Source: Sthenelais limicola
Taxonomy: Eukaryota > Annelida > Polychaeta > Phyllodocida > Sigalionidae
Length of the DNA stretch: 64,000 bases
Direction of reading: 5' to 3'
NCBI GenBank assembly: GCA_942159475.1
Contig: OW804096.1
Location: 130,996,941-131,060,940, forward strand
Part shown: positions 47,449 through 59,337 of the stretch, piece after piece
Layout: each line of letters opens with the position of its first letter
How positions within the stretch are numbered: position 1 is the first letter of the stretch
Position numbers and translations under genes: made by a program
The notes under the pieces: model-generated
The model's input: the letters and a program-made list of their open reading frames with translations, nothing else
Database searches by the model: none
Told to the model about the DNA's origin: nothing

Positions 47449-47997
47449 TACTTATAATTGCCATAAGAGACTTGGATTTGCTTTCTGCATTAGTGTCAAT
47501 AAATGGACGGTCGGAAATGAAATAATAGTGCGATAAAGAATTGCTATTTGATTGCATATGATAGGAAAATATTATTGAATAAAATCGCAAGGGGTAGCTA
47601 GTCATATTGGGATCTTCATAATCTACAAAATTAACATTTTATTTATTGTTTTAATGATTTTATTTATCCAGCTTCTCCAGACATATATTAGGAATACAGT
47701 CGAGAACAGGTTACACATTACAATTCTGTGGCGTTCTACATGCTGCTGCAGTCTACTTTTTTAACAATGTTATTGAAAATACTACAGTTTGTGATACATT
47801 TGCATCAGTAATCTCGGTAAGTCTTCCTTTAAGTGGTTTCTCATCAGGCGCGATTGAGAACATGAGGACAGTTGCTGGCAATATGGTGGCCTTGCCTCTA
47901 AGACAACATATGAGCAGTTTTATATCCATGTTCAACATCTTACAAACATATGGTAACTTTCATGAACATGGGATTATGAGAAAGGATTGCCATCTAG

Positions 47998-48136
47998 ATG
48001 GTACTACGCAGCTTCATTTCCCTGGCTATTAGAAGCACTGTGATTATGCATTGCCTCATTGCGATCATTTCCATAGCTATCATTTGTTGTAGACTGCCCT
48101 TTTGTTATGGTATAGATATACCCAATCCACAGCTAG
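47998..48136 (+). CDS. Candidate first coding exon with signal peptide
   Basis: ATG at 47998 (a second Met at 48040) opens a frame with a strong hydrophobic stretch (MHCLIAIISIAIICC) and then LPFCYGIDIPNPQL, cut by a consensus donor CTAG|GTAAGTG at 48137 (phase 1). This fits the start of a secreted protein or peptide precursor. The exon at 59338 accepts phase 1 and could join it, but no linking evidence exists and the region has other open frames. Confidence 0.3.
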
Positions 48137-49054
48137 GTAAGTGCCCTTTTCGCCCTCTTGCCCTATCCAATTATTCTGATAGCGTCCATTCTTCTGGGCG
48201 TGTCATTTAACCCAGCCCATGCATGATCCAGGCCAAGTCATGTTTGTTTTCACTTATCTGTCTATCAGAATACATGGTTCATTCTTGATTCAACCGATTC
48301 ATCTATTTGGCTGCCTCAAATCAATCGTCAACTTATCAATATGTGTGATTCTCGGAATCTGGTGGAACTAGTGCATAATTATTAGCTGGTTACTAATATG
48401 AATAATAAGCTGGAGAGGGTTGTGTAATGTTTCAGAGTAATCTTAGAAGTAATATTTTATTATGGAACATGGGGTTATATGTTAGGCAAACGAGTTAACC
48501 AATAGACATCCCTTTCCTTTCCCGTTTCCATTAACTAAAAGAAGATATATCCTTCGGAGTATGGAGGCTCGCTGTTGCAATACTGCTCCACGTAACCTCG
48601 TAAACTTTATGCTTCGCTCTGACCCACCCTGTCCCTGCTTGGAGATCCCAATATGTTATAAGCCTCAAGCCGAGCTGTGCTTTGTAAGGGCCCAACACTA
48701 TACCAGCTAATGAATCTTGTTACCAATCGCATCCCAAAGCGGCGCGACAGAATAGCCCCATGGCAACGAATATCTAAATGCAATACACATAAAGTCATTC
48801 ACATACTCATGTACATACCACAGATACATATCTCCAAATGATACATAAAACCTGACTCCAGTGACGTTTTTCCCTCTGCGGTCGTTGCGGTTTCATTCTG
48901 CAATGCATTCTCAATCCGAATATAACAACTGGAGCTGATCAAAGCTAGGAGGGATTTGATAGGTTGTGCAACATTGTAAATTGTATAAATTTTAATTGTT
49001 TGTGTTCTTGGGACATCGTGTCCCATTTCTATAGTTAAAACTATACATCTACTA

Positions 49055-49295
49055 TATGGGTCAGATTTACAGAAAATGTACAATTCAGCTTCACCAATCC
49101 TTTCAAATAACCCAAATTTCAGACGAAAATAAAGTTCAAAATACAGTCCAACCTAACCAAACAGATTGCTAGAATCAATGCAATGCAGAATATACTCGAA
49201 TTTACCTAGTATTGACCAAATTGTAGCTTAATTTAGGAGAATTTACTAAATGTGTACAGCTGGCTATTGTACATTTTCTGAAAATCTGACCCATA
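49055..49295 (+). mobile_element. MITE family 2, copy A (241 bp)
   Basis: Terminal inverted repeats TATGGGTCAGATTTaCAGAA and TTCTGAAAATCTGACCCATA, extending into AATGTACAAT. TA-rich flanks. The most diverged copy of the family here. Confidence 0.8.
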
Positions 49296-49334
49296 TATCT
49301 AATCATACCTTTTCGCCGGCTCAGGGCTCAGAAG

Positions 49335-49355
49335 AAGACCACCGCAATGGTGAAC
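49335..49355 (+). repeat. SINE/LINE 3'-tail hairpin, copy 2
   Basis: AAGACCACC-GCAAT-GGTGAACTGAGG; the CCACC/GGTG stem is shared with 5621-5640 and 51277-51293. Confidence 0.4.
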
Positions 49356-49852
49356 TGAGGGACTCCCTTATACAATTTATTTTGTTACTAGTGATGTATG
49401 TTAGCTCATACCTGACTAAAATGAATTAAAAAAACAAACAAAAAAACATAGGTTCTTTATTAATATAGGACAGTAACTGTCAAACCGCATATTAGTGTCA
49501 GCTTTTATGACTTTAATGGTATCTAAAGATCATTTATATTTGGATTGGGTTTGAAGATTTCGACCAATTATATGTATCTTGTTATCGTCTGTCAATGACA
49601 TGAGGTACTGGCATGAAAAAGAATTGGTGTAATCAGACACTCACAACAATTCACTCCCAGGTTATTTTTTTTAATCTGGCAGCTGAAATTTAATAATAAA
49701 ACTTTACATCCAACATTGTGCATGGGTCATGTGCTGTGAGAAGGACTATACCGTTGGCTCTTAGCCCATCTAAAAAATAATAATGGCCAATTAAGTATAC
49801 CTGTGGCCATTTTAATGGGCACCTGCTCGCTTCCATTTCTTCTTTTTCTTGG

Positions 49853-49879
49853 GTGTGTGTGTGTGGGGGGGGGGGGGGC
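49853..49879 (+). repeat. (GT)n-G(n) microsatellite
   Basis: A GT run followed by about 14-15 consecutive G. A similar GT-to-poly(G) structure lies at 61699-61726. Confidence 0.85.
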
Positions 49880-49943
49880 GATATAGGGACTAGTAGAAGT
49901 TGTCACATTGAATCAAACTACTCTACACAGCAGCCTATAGATA

Positions 49944-50184
49944 TATGAGTCAGATTTCCAGAAAATGTACAATTCCACTTCACCAATCCTCTCAAATAAC
50001 CCAAATTTAAGACATAAATGCGCTTCAAAATGCAGTTTAACATAACAGAACTGATACTTTAAATCAATGCGATACCAAATATACTCTGATATTCCCGGTA
50101 TTCTTAATTTTTCAGCCTAATTTAGGAGAATTTCCTAAATGTGTAGAGCTGCAAATTGTACATTTTCTGAAAATCTGACCCATA
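49944..50184 (+). mobile_element. MITE family 2, copy B (241 bp)
   Basis: Left end TATGAGTCAGATTTCCAGAA, right end TTCTGAAAATCTGACCCATA. Same orientation as copy A and about 650 bp from it. Very close to copy C in inverse orientation. Confidence 0.85.
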
Positions 50185-50648
50185 TGCGCAGCCTCAAGAG
50201 ACACACAAGAGTACTGCAGCTTGTTATCCTAATAGCTACGATGAAGATGCGCATATCACATCTATAGCATTATTCTTCTTTGAGTGTGCTTGACAGTGTT
50301 AAAAGCTGATTGATATGAACTAGGTTTCTTAAGAACATTGAGGTTAACAAAGCTGAGGGGATAGCAGAGCTACCTAGAGCTTACCATAGAGGGAAGTAAC
50401 ATTGAATATTCCTTTTGAGCTTGGGGACATTATGACAAAGAGTTGCCCTACTTGGATGGATGTACCTAATACGAAAAGATCCACATATATTATTAACCAG
50501 GCCCATAAATGCACGTCAGGCCACCGGTCCAAATATATGAGATTATAAACCAAAGGTAGAGCGAGTAAAAAATCCTATACATATAACCGTACTTTTGTTC
50601 TGAAATAATGTACATACTAAGTATAAAGCAATGTAGTGGTCTACATAA

Positions 50649-50675
50649 AGAGCTCAGAGCTCAGAGCTCAGAGCA
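50649..50675. repeat. 7-bp tandem repeat (AGAGCTC)n
   Basis: Three to four head-to-tail copies of AGAGCTC next to the left end of the MITE at 50698. Confidence 0.8.
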
Positions 50676-50697
50676 TACAGAGCTCTAAATAAAGTAT

Positions 50698-51040
50698 TTA
50701 AAGTGGCATTCTCAGCTAACAACGGTCAAAACTAAGAAAGGTCAAAACTTAAGATGTTCTTATCCATCTGAAAGCTAATTAACCAGAATTTTGGACGATC
50801 TTGCCCCATAGTTTTTAAAAGTCCACACTTATATTTCGGAGACCAGCCAAACTCCTTTGCTGCAGTGTTGTAATCATTATTGCTTACCAACACTCTTTTT
50901 CTCCCGGTCGATTCAACTTCAAATTCTTGTATAAAGGTATTACAGCAGCCGAAAATTGAGAAATTCAGTCCTACTGGTCAAATAATGAGTAAATTTGGCA
51001 GGATTTCTTTTGGTCATAATAGCTAAGAGTGCAGCTTTAA
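50698..51040 (+). mobile_element. MITE family 3, copy 2 (343 bp, TTAA-flanked)
   Basis: Left TTAAAGTGGCATTCTCAGCT, right AGCTAAGAGTGCAGCTTTAA. The inverted repeats are about 20 bp and end in TTAA on both sides. Shorter than copy 1, with matching blocks at the ends and interior. Confidence 0.65.
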
Positions 51041-51179
51041 AATCAAATGAAGTCAGGAAATGTAATCGTAATATTACGATGTTTGTGCCGTATAATAGGT
51101 AAGAGATTTTATGTCAATCAGATATTCATGCATATTACACATAGTTGTTTTTATCATGCGTTATGGGGCTATGGGGGCG

Positions 51180-51310
51180 GTAAAGCGCTGCGGGTCGGCG
51201 CAGTGGCATTTAATATGTTGTGGGTTCGAACCCGAGCGCGGCTACAATTTCTCCTCATCCCAGGCATAAAAGGAAAACCACCATCGCGGTGATTTAGTCC
51301 TGGTAAAAAA
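51180..51310 (+). repeat. tRNA-derived SINE
   Basis: An A-box-like GGCGCAGTGGC (about 51197-51207) and a perfect, palindromic B box GGGTTCGAACCC (51222-51233) at tRNA-like spacing, followed by a body and the tail hairpin CCACC-ATCGC-GGTG (51279-51292) and an A-rich end. The tail hairpin matches those at 5621 and 49335, which suggests a common LINE partner. Confidence 0.65.
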
Positions 51311-52674
51311 TGGAAATGAAACAACAAAAACCCTATAAGGTGAACTAGACATATAATATAGAATTTATATATATACCCAGTATTGAGGTTCTTCAATATA
51401 ATATAACCATTGTGCTTTGAGTAAGATTTAAACAGAAAAAGCAGGTGTTCAGAAAAAGCACATGTTGTCACTTCTTCTCATCGTAATTAATTCTACGACG
51501 GCTGACTGGTCAATGGTTCTTTAATAATTCATTAAATTTGTGCGAACCCTTCTCTGGTCTTTGAACCGTATGGACCGCTGTGGAAAAAGTTCATGCCATT
51601 AGGATATCTAGGAAATCGAATTGGATGCAGCCGGAAGGTAGTAGCTGTCAGGGATTAAGAATACATCACAGCACAACAGAAGCTGCTATAGAATCCAAGA
51701 TAAAAGGGTTATGAACAAAGGAAATAGACGTCCATGCCCCTTTGGGAGACGTTAAGTGACCGCAATAGAGAAAGACCGCAGGTCTTGAAGAATAGTCAAT
51801 GGCTTCTCCAGCAGAATAACCGAACAAACATATGCGTGTTGCATGGGTCTGCGCAACATGCCCCTCCCTTTTAAAGTCCTGTGACAATGTGTAGCATAAA
51901 AGTGCTGTTTGCTCTCACAGCACATATCTATGACATGCATAACATCTTATATGCATAATCACTGCCAGTTAGTTCAGGACATATCTTGGGGACGTCAAGC
52001 AAATATATAATCTTCAATATAGGCCTTAATTGGAAGCCAGACTCCCTCCACATCGTGTCAATATTAATAACGTGTGGTAGGGCCTACGTAATCAACAGTT
52101 TCACGTGCACTATGAATTGCACACATAATTTAATTTAGTTCAGAACCCGCTCCACTTTACAATTGATTGTTGTATTGTGTGAGTAAGTGGGGATGGGGTG
52201 AGTTGCGGAGTAGTGTTGTGATGGTGCAGTAGGTGTCAGCAATGGCTTATTATCTTGCAAATACAAATGATATCATAATGATTGAGGGACGATTTTGTGA
52301 GCTATGTATTCCTCTGATCATATAAACCTGCACATCCTTAATTAGGAGATGTATGTACGTATAGGATTTTATTTCCGGAAGCGTACACTTTCAATAACAT
52401 ATCAAATGTTGCACCGAAAGAGGGGGTGGGTCTCCTCTATGAAACCATAGATCGGAAGCGACCTCCGCATAGTTCCTGGCGGTGAGCCTTCAGGTAAATA
52501 GACATCTAACATCCTCACAATCAATCCCTCTCTAAGCAGGATGCAAGGCTTTATAATTGTAAAAACAATGCCTGAGTTATGGTATCACCCGAGTGCCTTG
52601 GCTGTAACTTCCTTGAAATCCACTCCGGTGATACCACGCCAGTCACAGATGAATGTGTAGTAGATAATGTCATA
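51311..52674. other. Intergenic, nothing recognised
   Basis: No gene or element identified. Confidence 0.4.
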
Positions 52675-52916
52675 TATGGGTCAGATTTTCAGAAAATGTA
52701 CAATTTGCATCTCTACACATTTAGGAAATTCTCCTAAATTAGGCTGAAAAATTAAGAATACCGGGAATATCTGAGTATATTTGGTATCGCATTGATTTAA
52801 AGTATCAGTTCTGTTATGTTAAACTGCATTTTGAAGCGCATTTTATGTCTTAAATTTGGGTTATTTGAGAGGATTGGTGAAGTTGAATTGTACATTTTCT
52901 GGAAATCTGACTCATA
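52675..52916 (-). mobile_element. MITE family 2, copy C (242 bp, inverted)
   Basis: TATGGGTCAGATTTTCAGAA at the left and TTCTGGAAATCTGACTCATA at the right. The interior is the reverse complement of copy B with few differences. Confidence 0.85.
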
Positions 52917-53590
52917 TATACTCATGTGATATTCGAGGTATTCCGAACGAAAGACGGTGATGAGTTGTCATGTAGGGAACTAGTGACAATTTTAAAGGAA
53001 CTAAAACTAATCTATTCAACGATTATGAGGAATACACTTGTTTATGATACAGCTTTATCAATCAGTTGGTAGATGCTGCATTATAATAAAAGCTTCCACA
53101 AATTGTTTGTGTGCCGCACCAGGATTGGTTGGCGGAATTCGGAGGAAGATTTGCCAATATAGGAGCTGTTTGGTGCATAACAATGCACCAGCAGGCCCGA
53201 ATCTGAGGTTATTAATCCTTTTAGTCTGTGCCTGAGGCGATTATAGTTCCTGGACCGTTCAAGGCAGAGACGATATAGGCTTGCGCCCTCAAATTTAAAA
53301 TAGATAGGTAATAATTAAAATGATATAAGCTAACCTATGCTGTTCAAAATAGAAATATAGTCAAACTAGTGTTAAGAAACATAATTATACCTGTAACTAT
53401 ATATTTAATGGCAAATAACGAATCATCTTATCTTATCTTATGTCGGAGTAGGTGGTCTTGCATGTACATATCTATTGGTAAATCTATATGTAAAGAATCA
53501 GTGTAGGTATATTGAAGTATAGTTGTATAAAGAATTAGTGTAGGTATAGTGGAGCATAGTAGTAGTCAGTATCGTGCCAAGATTAAATAC

Positions 53591-53672
53591 TCATAGACCA
53601 GAAATCCGACCAAAGTGAAGTTGGTTATCATATGATACATTTAATTTCTGTTAAAGAATAATTAGTTTAATC
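53591..53672 (+). repeat. Dispersed 80-bp repeat, copy 1
   Basis: TCATAGACCAGAAATcCGACCAAAGTGAAGTTGGTTATCAT.. is repeated with few changes at 57218-57299. Weaker similarity (AGTAGTAGTCAGTA) extends upstream of both copies. Confidence 0.75.
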
Positions 53673-53825
53673 GCATATCATTAACACCCTAACGCGAATT
53701 GCCATACTTTAATATTGTCCTTGACGTCATATCAGTATCCCAGTTGGATAATTTCCAAATGATTTTCTAAATAATTATGTAGGATGATGGAGAATAAATG
53801 GCGTGAATCAAATCAGACTGGACAC

Positions 53826-53828
<3 letters not shown>

Positions 53829-53880
<52 letters not shown>
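53829..53880. repeat. (AT)26 microsatellite
   Basis: 52 bp of uninterrupted AT. Confidence 0.97.
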
Positions 53881-53883
<3 letters not shown>

Positions 53884-54879
53884 GTCATACGATGCACACA
53901 ACGCATATATAATAATCATAATGCAGTGAATTGCCTTGCCGGAAACTGTCTCCCTTTCGCAACTTTCAATATCAATTATGTACCGGCTAGATCACTAGCG
54001 GACGCCCACGCCTGTGGTGAACCCTGCCATTGTCTGTGAATAATCTCTATCTTATTCCATAAACATGCAACTAATGATGCCGATGCATGCACACTTAATG
54101 CTTAAATATGTCACCTCACTTAAAATATGGCTCTTGGTATCTGCGGCATTGGGTTTCATGTTAAATTATCGGCCGTTTATACCATTCTCAACCCATTAAG
54201 CCATGCCCACATGCACATTCTGGATAGTGATCACATCGCTTGATTAACGCATATCCTTGATAGGCCATGCATGGTGAAACTGCATACATTAGGAATTAGT
54301 GTACATGAAAATAATGATGTAATCGGAATTGTATGGCTGGGGAATCTAAAATCTCAATGAATATGATTGATACTAACCAGATTTAATACAATTTCTCATA
54401 TATTAGCTTACATTGGGTCTCTTGCATACGAAAATACTACGAAGAAGCTTATGCAGCAGGCCCAGTGTGGCTTCATCGGTGGAATCCAGTGTGGCTTCAT
54501 CATATATAACACTTGTGAGTTTGATATATAATCAAAATAGTTGTCTTTCCATGATGAAGTACACAAGCGTTTAGGTATATTTTCTTGAATAGACTTCACA
54601 TTGGTTAACACAGGTACAACACGTGAATACACTTAACCCTGCGTGTATCCATTTTTTTCCCCATTTTTATATCGACAGATTACTAATGGTCCACTCTGAT
54701 AGACTACATAGAGCAAATAATGAGCTGCCTAATGAGCAATACACGTAGAAAGGCGAGCTCAACTCCCCCCATTATTTATCACCCCAATTGAATGAGATTG
54801 TCGCACTACTCGTAGGCACCCAGAATATTGTATAGGGTCATTAAATCACCAAGATACTGTTTGCTTCATTTCTCAGGAA
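53881..54879. other. Intergenic, short tandem only
   Basis: CCAGTGTGGCTTCATC occurs twice at about 54459-54501. No gene is recognised on either strand. Confidence 0.4.
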
Positions 54880-55201
54880 TGGACCCAGAGTCACCCAGGT
54901 TGAGAAGATATGGCGCATGTGCAGTGAAGGACAAGTAAACCATCCCCTAGTGATGTGTAAATATGACTGGCCGAGAGGAGTCCTGACTACCCACTCACTT
55001 CTACTTATCAATGTTTCTCTTGGACGAGTTTATGACGTCCTTCTAGGCAGAGGAATGCCAATAAGTTTGGCTGAATATGACACACTTTGCTTTAACATCA
55101 GGAACATACTAGCTGAAGAGGCATTAAACACTCTGCAGTTATCAACTCTCTCTTGTAGACGACATGGACAGAATAACTTGAGCCCAATAGAAACCTGTTA
55201 A
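54880..55201 (+). CDS. Candidate terminal exon of an unrecognised gene
   Basis: The strong acceptor TTGCTTCATTTCTCAG is followed by a frame of about 107 codons (phase 2) to TAA at 55199. The peptide reads as folded protein (QVEKIWRMCSEG, THSLLLINVSLGRVYDVLLG, AEYDTLCFNIRNIL). The LGRVYD..GRG...YD spacing faintly recalls ADP-ribosyltransferase-like (PARP-type) strands, but this is not enough to name it. No upstream exon was found. Confidence 0.35.
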
Positions 55202-55754
55202 AGCATACTTACCGGCGGGCTTTTGTCTCGTTAGAAAACTTCAAGCAGAACAATATTGTGTCTACGGAACAGATATTCACACTGTATAGTTTAAACAAAG
55301 TTGTCTACTTGTTGCATGCGCGTTGATGTATTTTGTATTTGTATCATTGGTAATCAAAAGGAACATAATATAGAAAAACACTGATTTGACCTATCGTGTC
55401 AGCCCTCGGTCTGCTTTGTCTAATTATATGTATATCGTTATAACAACTTGCCAATGGATGAGGTGAGAATGCATGGCGCCTACTGAATGTAATGTTTGAC
55501 TGAATAAACATAACTAGATAATTAGACTTTATAAGAAGAGAAAGTCGGGAATCTTCTACGTAAAGGCATCAGTTTCCAATGTAGGTGATGTGTATTATTA
55601 TTTTAACTAGGCACAGCCTTGGCAAAATTATAAAGGATGTCCTTCGACAAAATAGACCCTTCCAAATTAATGTTGTCCGCATTGGTGAGTAGCTAAGGCG
55701 AGATCATAGCCGGCAGGGCTCAACTCCCATCAACCCTCACTCTATCACCCACTA

Positions 55755-56027
55755 TATAACATACCTCCGTCATTACAACTTCCTCATTCACCTCTCTGCC
55801 ATTGACTTATAGGCACCCACCCACCAACACCTATCATCATCATCATCATCTCAATACTTCGATCATCTACTTCGCTCATCAATTTATTCTAACAAATCAA
55901 AAATCATTTATTATATTATCCAACAATTTTTACCATACTTTTACCATCAAACAAATCTAAATCAATTTTATCAATAATAAAATCAGTTATAATTCCCAAT
56001 TGCCATTGTTGAGTCCTTTGTCCGGTA
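55755..56027 (+). other. TATA box followed by an ATG-less, G-poor leader; possible solo LTR
   Basis: CACTATATAACAT (about 55751-55763) is followed by about 265 nt with no ATG and very few G, an (ATC)n run at about 55833-55851, then AATAAAA at about 55975 and a GT-rich end. TATA, then AATAAA, then GT-rich is the internal order of an LTR. A long 5' UTR is the alternative. Confidence 0.3.
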
Positions 56028-58035
56028 ATGTGTATGCAATTAAAGAACTATATAAATTATACATCCATAAGGAGAAGTCACGAGGCTATCCTGTTCGTTC
56101 ATAGGCCCCAACGAGGACGCATTCCTGCTAATTCGTTAAGATTCGTTGTGCAACACCACTCTGGTGTGGCAGTATGGCACACATTGTTGATTATATTAGA
56201 TATGAATAAATGAGATATTATGTATGTTGCAATCTCGGATAGCAAGCAATTCAATTAAAGGAAGTTAGTTTCTGCTTAATAAACGAGAGGTGAAACCCTT
56301 TCTCTGGACCTATACATTCAAATATATGCATGTATACATGCAATTGAAACCAAAATTGATATTTCATCTGAGTGCCTTGAAGCATTCGTTGCATGAATTT
56401 GAATACTGAAACACATCTGCTGGTCTTATACATCTTTTGGACCGCCCATCCCTCTAAGGATTGTCAAAATACCCAGGGGCAGTTTATTACATCTATTTCA
56501 TATAGCCTGGATGTCTGGCAATATATTTTACACCAAGGGCCTTGACTCATGAGGGAGATAAATCTGGCTAGTTCCCATAGAGAAAATAATTAATTGAAGG
56601 AACTATACATCCGCATACCCAAAACTGGCTCACCTTTTCAAAATAGGAACATGACCTAGTGACCCAGTAAAAGATTTGGATTAACGGCTTGCTATCCGTG
56701 ATGACCTAGTGACCCAGTAAAAGCTTTGGATTAACGGCTAGTCCTTTCACCCCAATGCCATGAATTTACCATGCATTTCCTGTATCCAATTTCCAAGGTA
56801 ATCACTCATCTCTGCCTCGGCGTGCTTCAAAGACGTTCATACGATCAATCAGCACTAATCCCTCTTTGATAATTAAGGCTTAAAATTGTATTTTGCATTA
56901 GACAATTAAATCAAAATTATCAAGAGTCCCGCGCAATGTTTTGCCCCGAATAGGTTAGGATATATGTAATATATCCACATATTCTTTTTAAAATATCTAT
57001 TTGTTTTTCAAAGATTTTTCAACACATTTTCAATGGAACTAATGGATATTTTATTATCAAGACACAAACTATCTTGAATTTTGGTTTTCTTTCAGACACA
57101 AAGATATCTCAAATGTTCCTTTATTTGGTGCCTGAGTCACTTGCTCATTTTCATATACTACTAAATGGTGTCTGAGTAGTAGTCAGTAGACTAGCACTAA
57201 GTCCCTTAGGCTATACTCATAGACCAGAAATTCGACCAAAGTGAAGTTGGTTATCATAAGATACATTTCATTTCTGTTAAAGAATAATTAGCTTAATTGT
57301 TTTGTAGGTAATGCCCAGAAAATAGTGGTTGTGTGTGGATAAATTGCATTTCTTTGTATATATTGATATTTTCTAGATTATAAAAAGAATCAAGGTGCAC
57401 AAGTCTATCCATTACCATTGGGAAAGAGGTGAAAAAGGAACTAATCCTAATCGTAATAGTTGAAAAGGAGCAGCTGAGATCTGTCATAACAGCAGATGAC
57501 ACAGAACATAGGTAATAGGGGAGTGGTAATAGTAAAACGACTCACTTTGTGGTGGTTGGTAATCGGAGAAAAGATCTCAGTAATGAAGAAATAGTCATTG
57601 CCATGAAACTATTAATTTTGTTCCAGAAATAGGGATAACTGGTTGGAAATAGGAAAAGGTGTCTTAGTAATGTATTTTGGGTATGTCTAATATGTGCAAA
57701 GGAGGAAAAGTCTGTAATATAACATATCGTACAGACTATTGGACGCAACACACAACACCAATGGTTCTTTCAGTGGAACTTCCAGCCGTCCTTGGCTTTG
57801 GCCCTGACCAGTAGCCCAAGCTAAAATCTGCATTCTGAAGCATTCTCTTAATATCAGAATAATTCTATATCATGTTTCAAAACTGCATTGCCAATATAGT
57901 AGATAAACCCGAGGGAAATATCCGGCAGTGCACATGATTGAACAGATTTTCTCGCAGTAAAGGATCCCCTTTGTAATGAAAATCTTTAATATCAATTCCT
58001 AAATCGTTAAAATCGTTATCGTTAAAATTATTTTG
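56028..58035. other. Intergenic, short repeats
   Basis: A 49-bp tandem (GACCTAGTGACCCAGTAAAA..TTGGATTAACGGCT) occurs twice at 56652-56742, and the partner of the 80-bp repeat lies at 57218-57299. No gene is recognised. Confidence 0.45.
57218..57299 (+). repeat. Dispersed 80-bp repeat, copy 2
   Basis: Close copy of 53591-53672 in the same orientation. Confidence 0.75.
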
Positions 58036-58121
58036 TAATTCAGGCTACTCTGAGAATATTTGTACCTGCGTATGAAAATGTCCATTGTCCTGAATAAAAT
58101 ATTTCCAAATCAAATCAAATA
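58036..58121 (+). repeat. Retroposon 3' tail, family 2, copy 3
   Basis: ATTCAGGCTaCtCTGAGAATATTTGTac.., TATGAAAATGTC, TCCTGAATAAAATATTT, then (AAATC)n. The terminal microsatellite marks the insertion end. Confidence 0.6.
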
Positions 58122-58787
58122 AATATAGCGAGATGATAACCTATACCTCGAGCCCTTTAAGACTTTAACAACCCGCCTGTAGGGCCATGTCAACAAGTTC
58201 AAGAGATAAGTATGATGCTGATTGGAAGTCGGTCCACTGACGATGAACTTAAGCAATACGGTCTTCAGAAACAATGGCACTGGCAACGTTTTATCGTCGG
58301 AGAAAGCTCCAGAACTACCATCTATTTAAATTCGGAATGATTGAACACAGACCTAAATCCAGCTGCGGTTGGAATAATTCAATGAGGCAACGATCATACA
58401 CACAAAAAGCTAGCCTGTTTGGTGTTAACTACTAAATTGTGAATTGATTCGCCTCCAAATCTGTATTCTTCGCCTATTTTTTTATCTGGACTGTCTGAAT
58501 CCGGGCTTGTTTCCGTGTACAAACCATGTGATACATTGCAATTTATCCGTGATTTTTTCCGTCCGCGTTATTTTCTTATATTAAAGTTTTACAACTTAAC
58601 CATTAATCCTCATTTCAAAACGCTCCAATTCCAATGTTTTTAGCTTTTGGAAAGTTGTTAAAATACTTTTTCTTGTGATGTGCAGTAAATACCCTGGATT
58701 CCCACGAGAGTTTTGCAATTTTGTAAATGCTCTCATGTTGATTCGGAATGAGGGGAAGCAACAACAGTGTCAAGACACTCCTCAATT

Positions 58788-59147
58788 TGTGATGTGTTCC
58801 AGGGAAATGAGTCACAAGTCGCAAAAAATGGATTTTGAGATATCATCTTATTTGAAAATATGAGATCAAGGGGATTCCAATAATGGTAAACATTAAAATC
58901 CACTTGGACATCTAGGAATTGTTTCTATATTTCATGTTTGATATATTCATGTTTCAAAAAAAGTTTGCAATATTAAATGTTTAAAATGACCTTCAAAAAG
59001 CTAGGGTATATTGCTCTTGAAATTTGGTACATGAATTTATCTGACATAAAGCGCTAAACCCTTCAAAAACATCCCTAAAACGAAATCTTGTGAATTAACC
59101 ATGCTGAGAAATATCAATTTTGATACTTGTGACTTGTTAACATCATT
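58788..59147 (-). mobile_element. MITE family 1, copy 3 (inverted, right end degraded)
   Basis: TGTGATGTGTTCCAGGgAAA..GAGTCAcAAGTCGCAAAA at the left. The interior is the reverse complement of the other copies, with ATATTCAT-type changes. The right terminal repeat has lost most of its CCAGGAAAATGAG segment. Confidence 0.7.
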
Positions 59148-59337
59148 ATTGAAAACTAAGCCAATATTATCTAACAATTTCCATTGAACCTGGAAACATT
59201 AAATTTATGTGATTCAGATTATGCCCAGTTTGCACTAAATTTAAATCCAGGTTGTTCTGGAACTTTTCAATGGTCATTTCATCTGTACTCCCAATTTGAA
59301 CTTAGCTTATTCAATTATTTATTTCAATAAAGGTGGT

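Noticed and set aside
47655..48031. About 124-codon plus-strand frame without an early ATG
   Set aside because: A frame of this length is expected by chance a few times in 64 kb of six-frame sequence; several frames overlap here and no family signal was seen.
55213..55293. Minus-strand exon with GTAAGT donor
   Set aside because: 81 bp, adjacent to and opposite the 54880-55201 candidate, with no family signal.
55609..55684. Plus-strand 76-bp exon (HSLGKIIKDVLRQN..) with CTAG acceptor and GTGAGT donor
   Set aside because: Plausible splice sites, but too short to test and no phase-compatible upstream exon was found; 54880-55201 ends in a stop before it.
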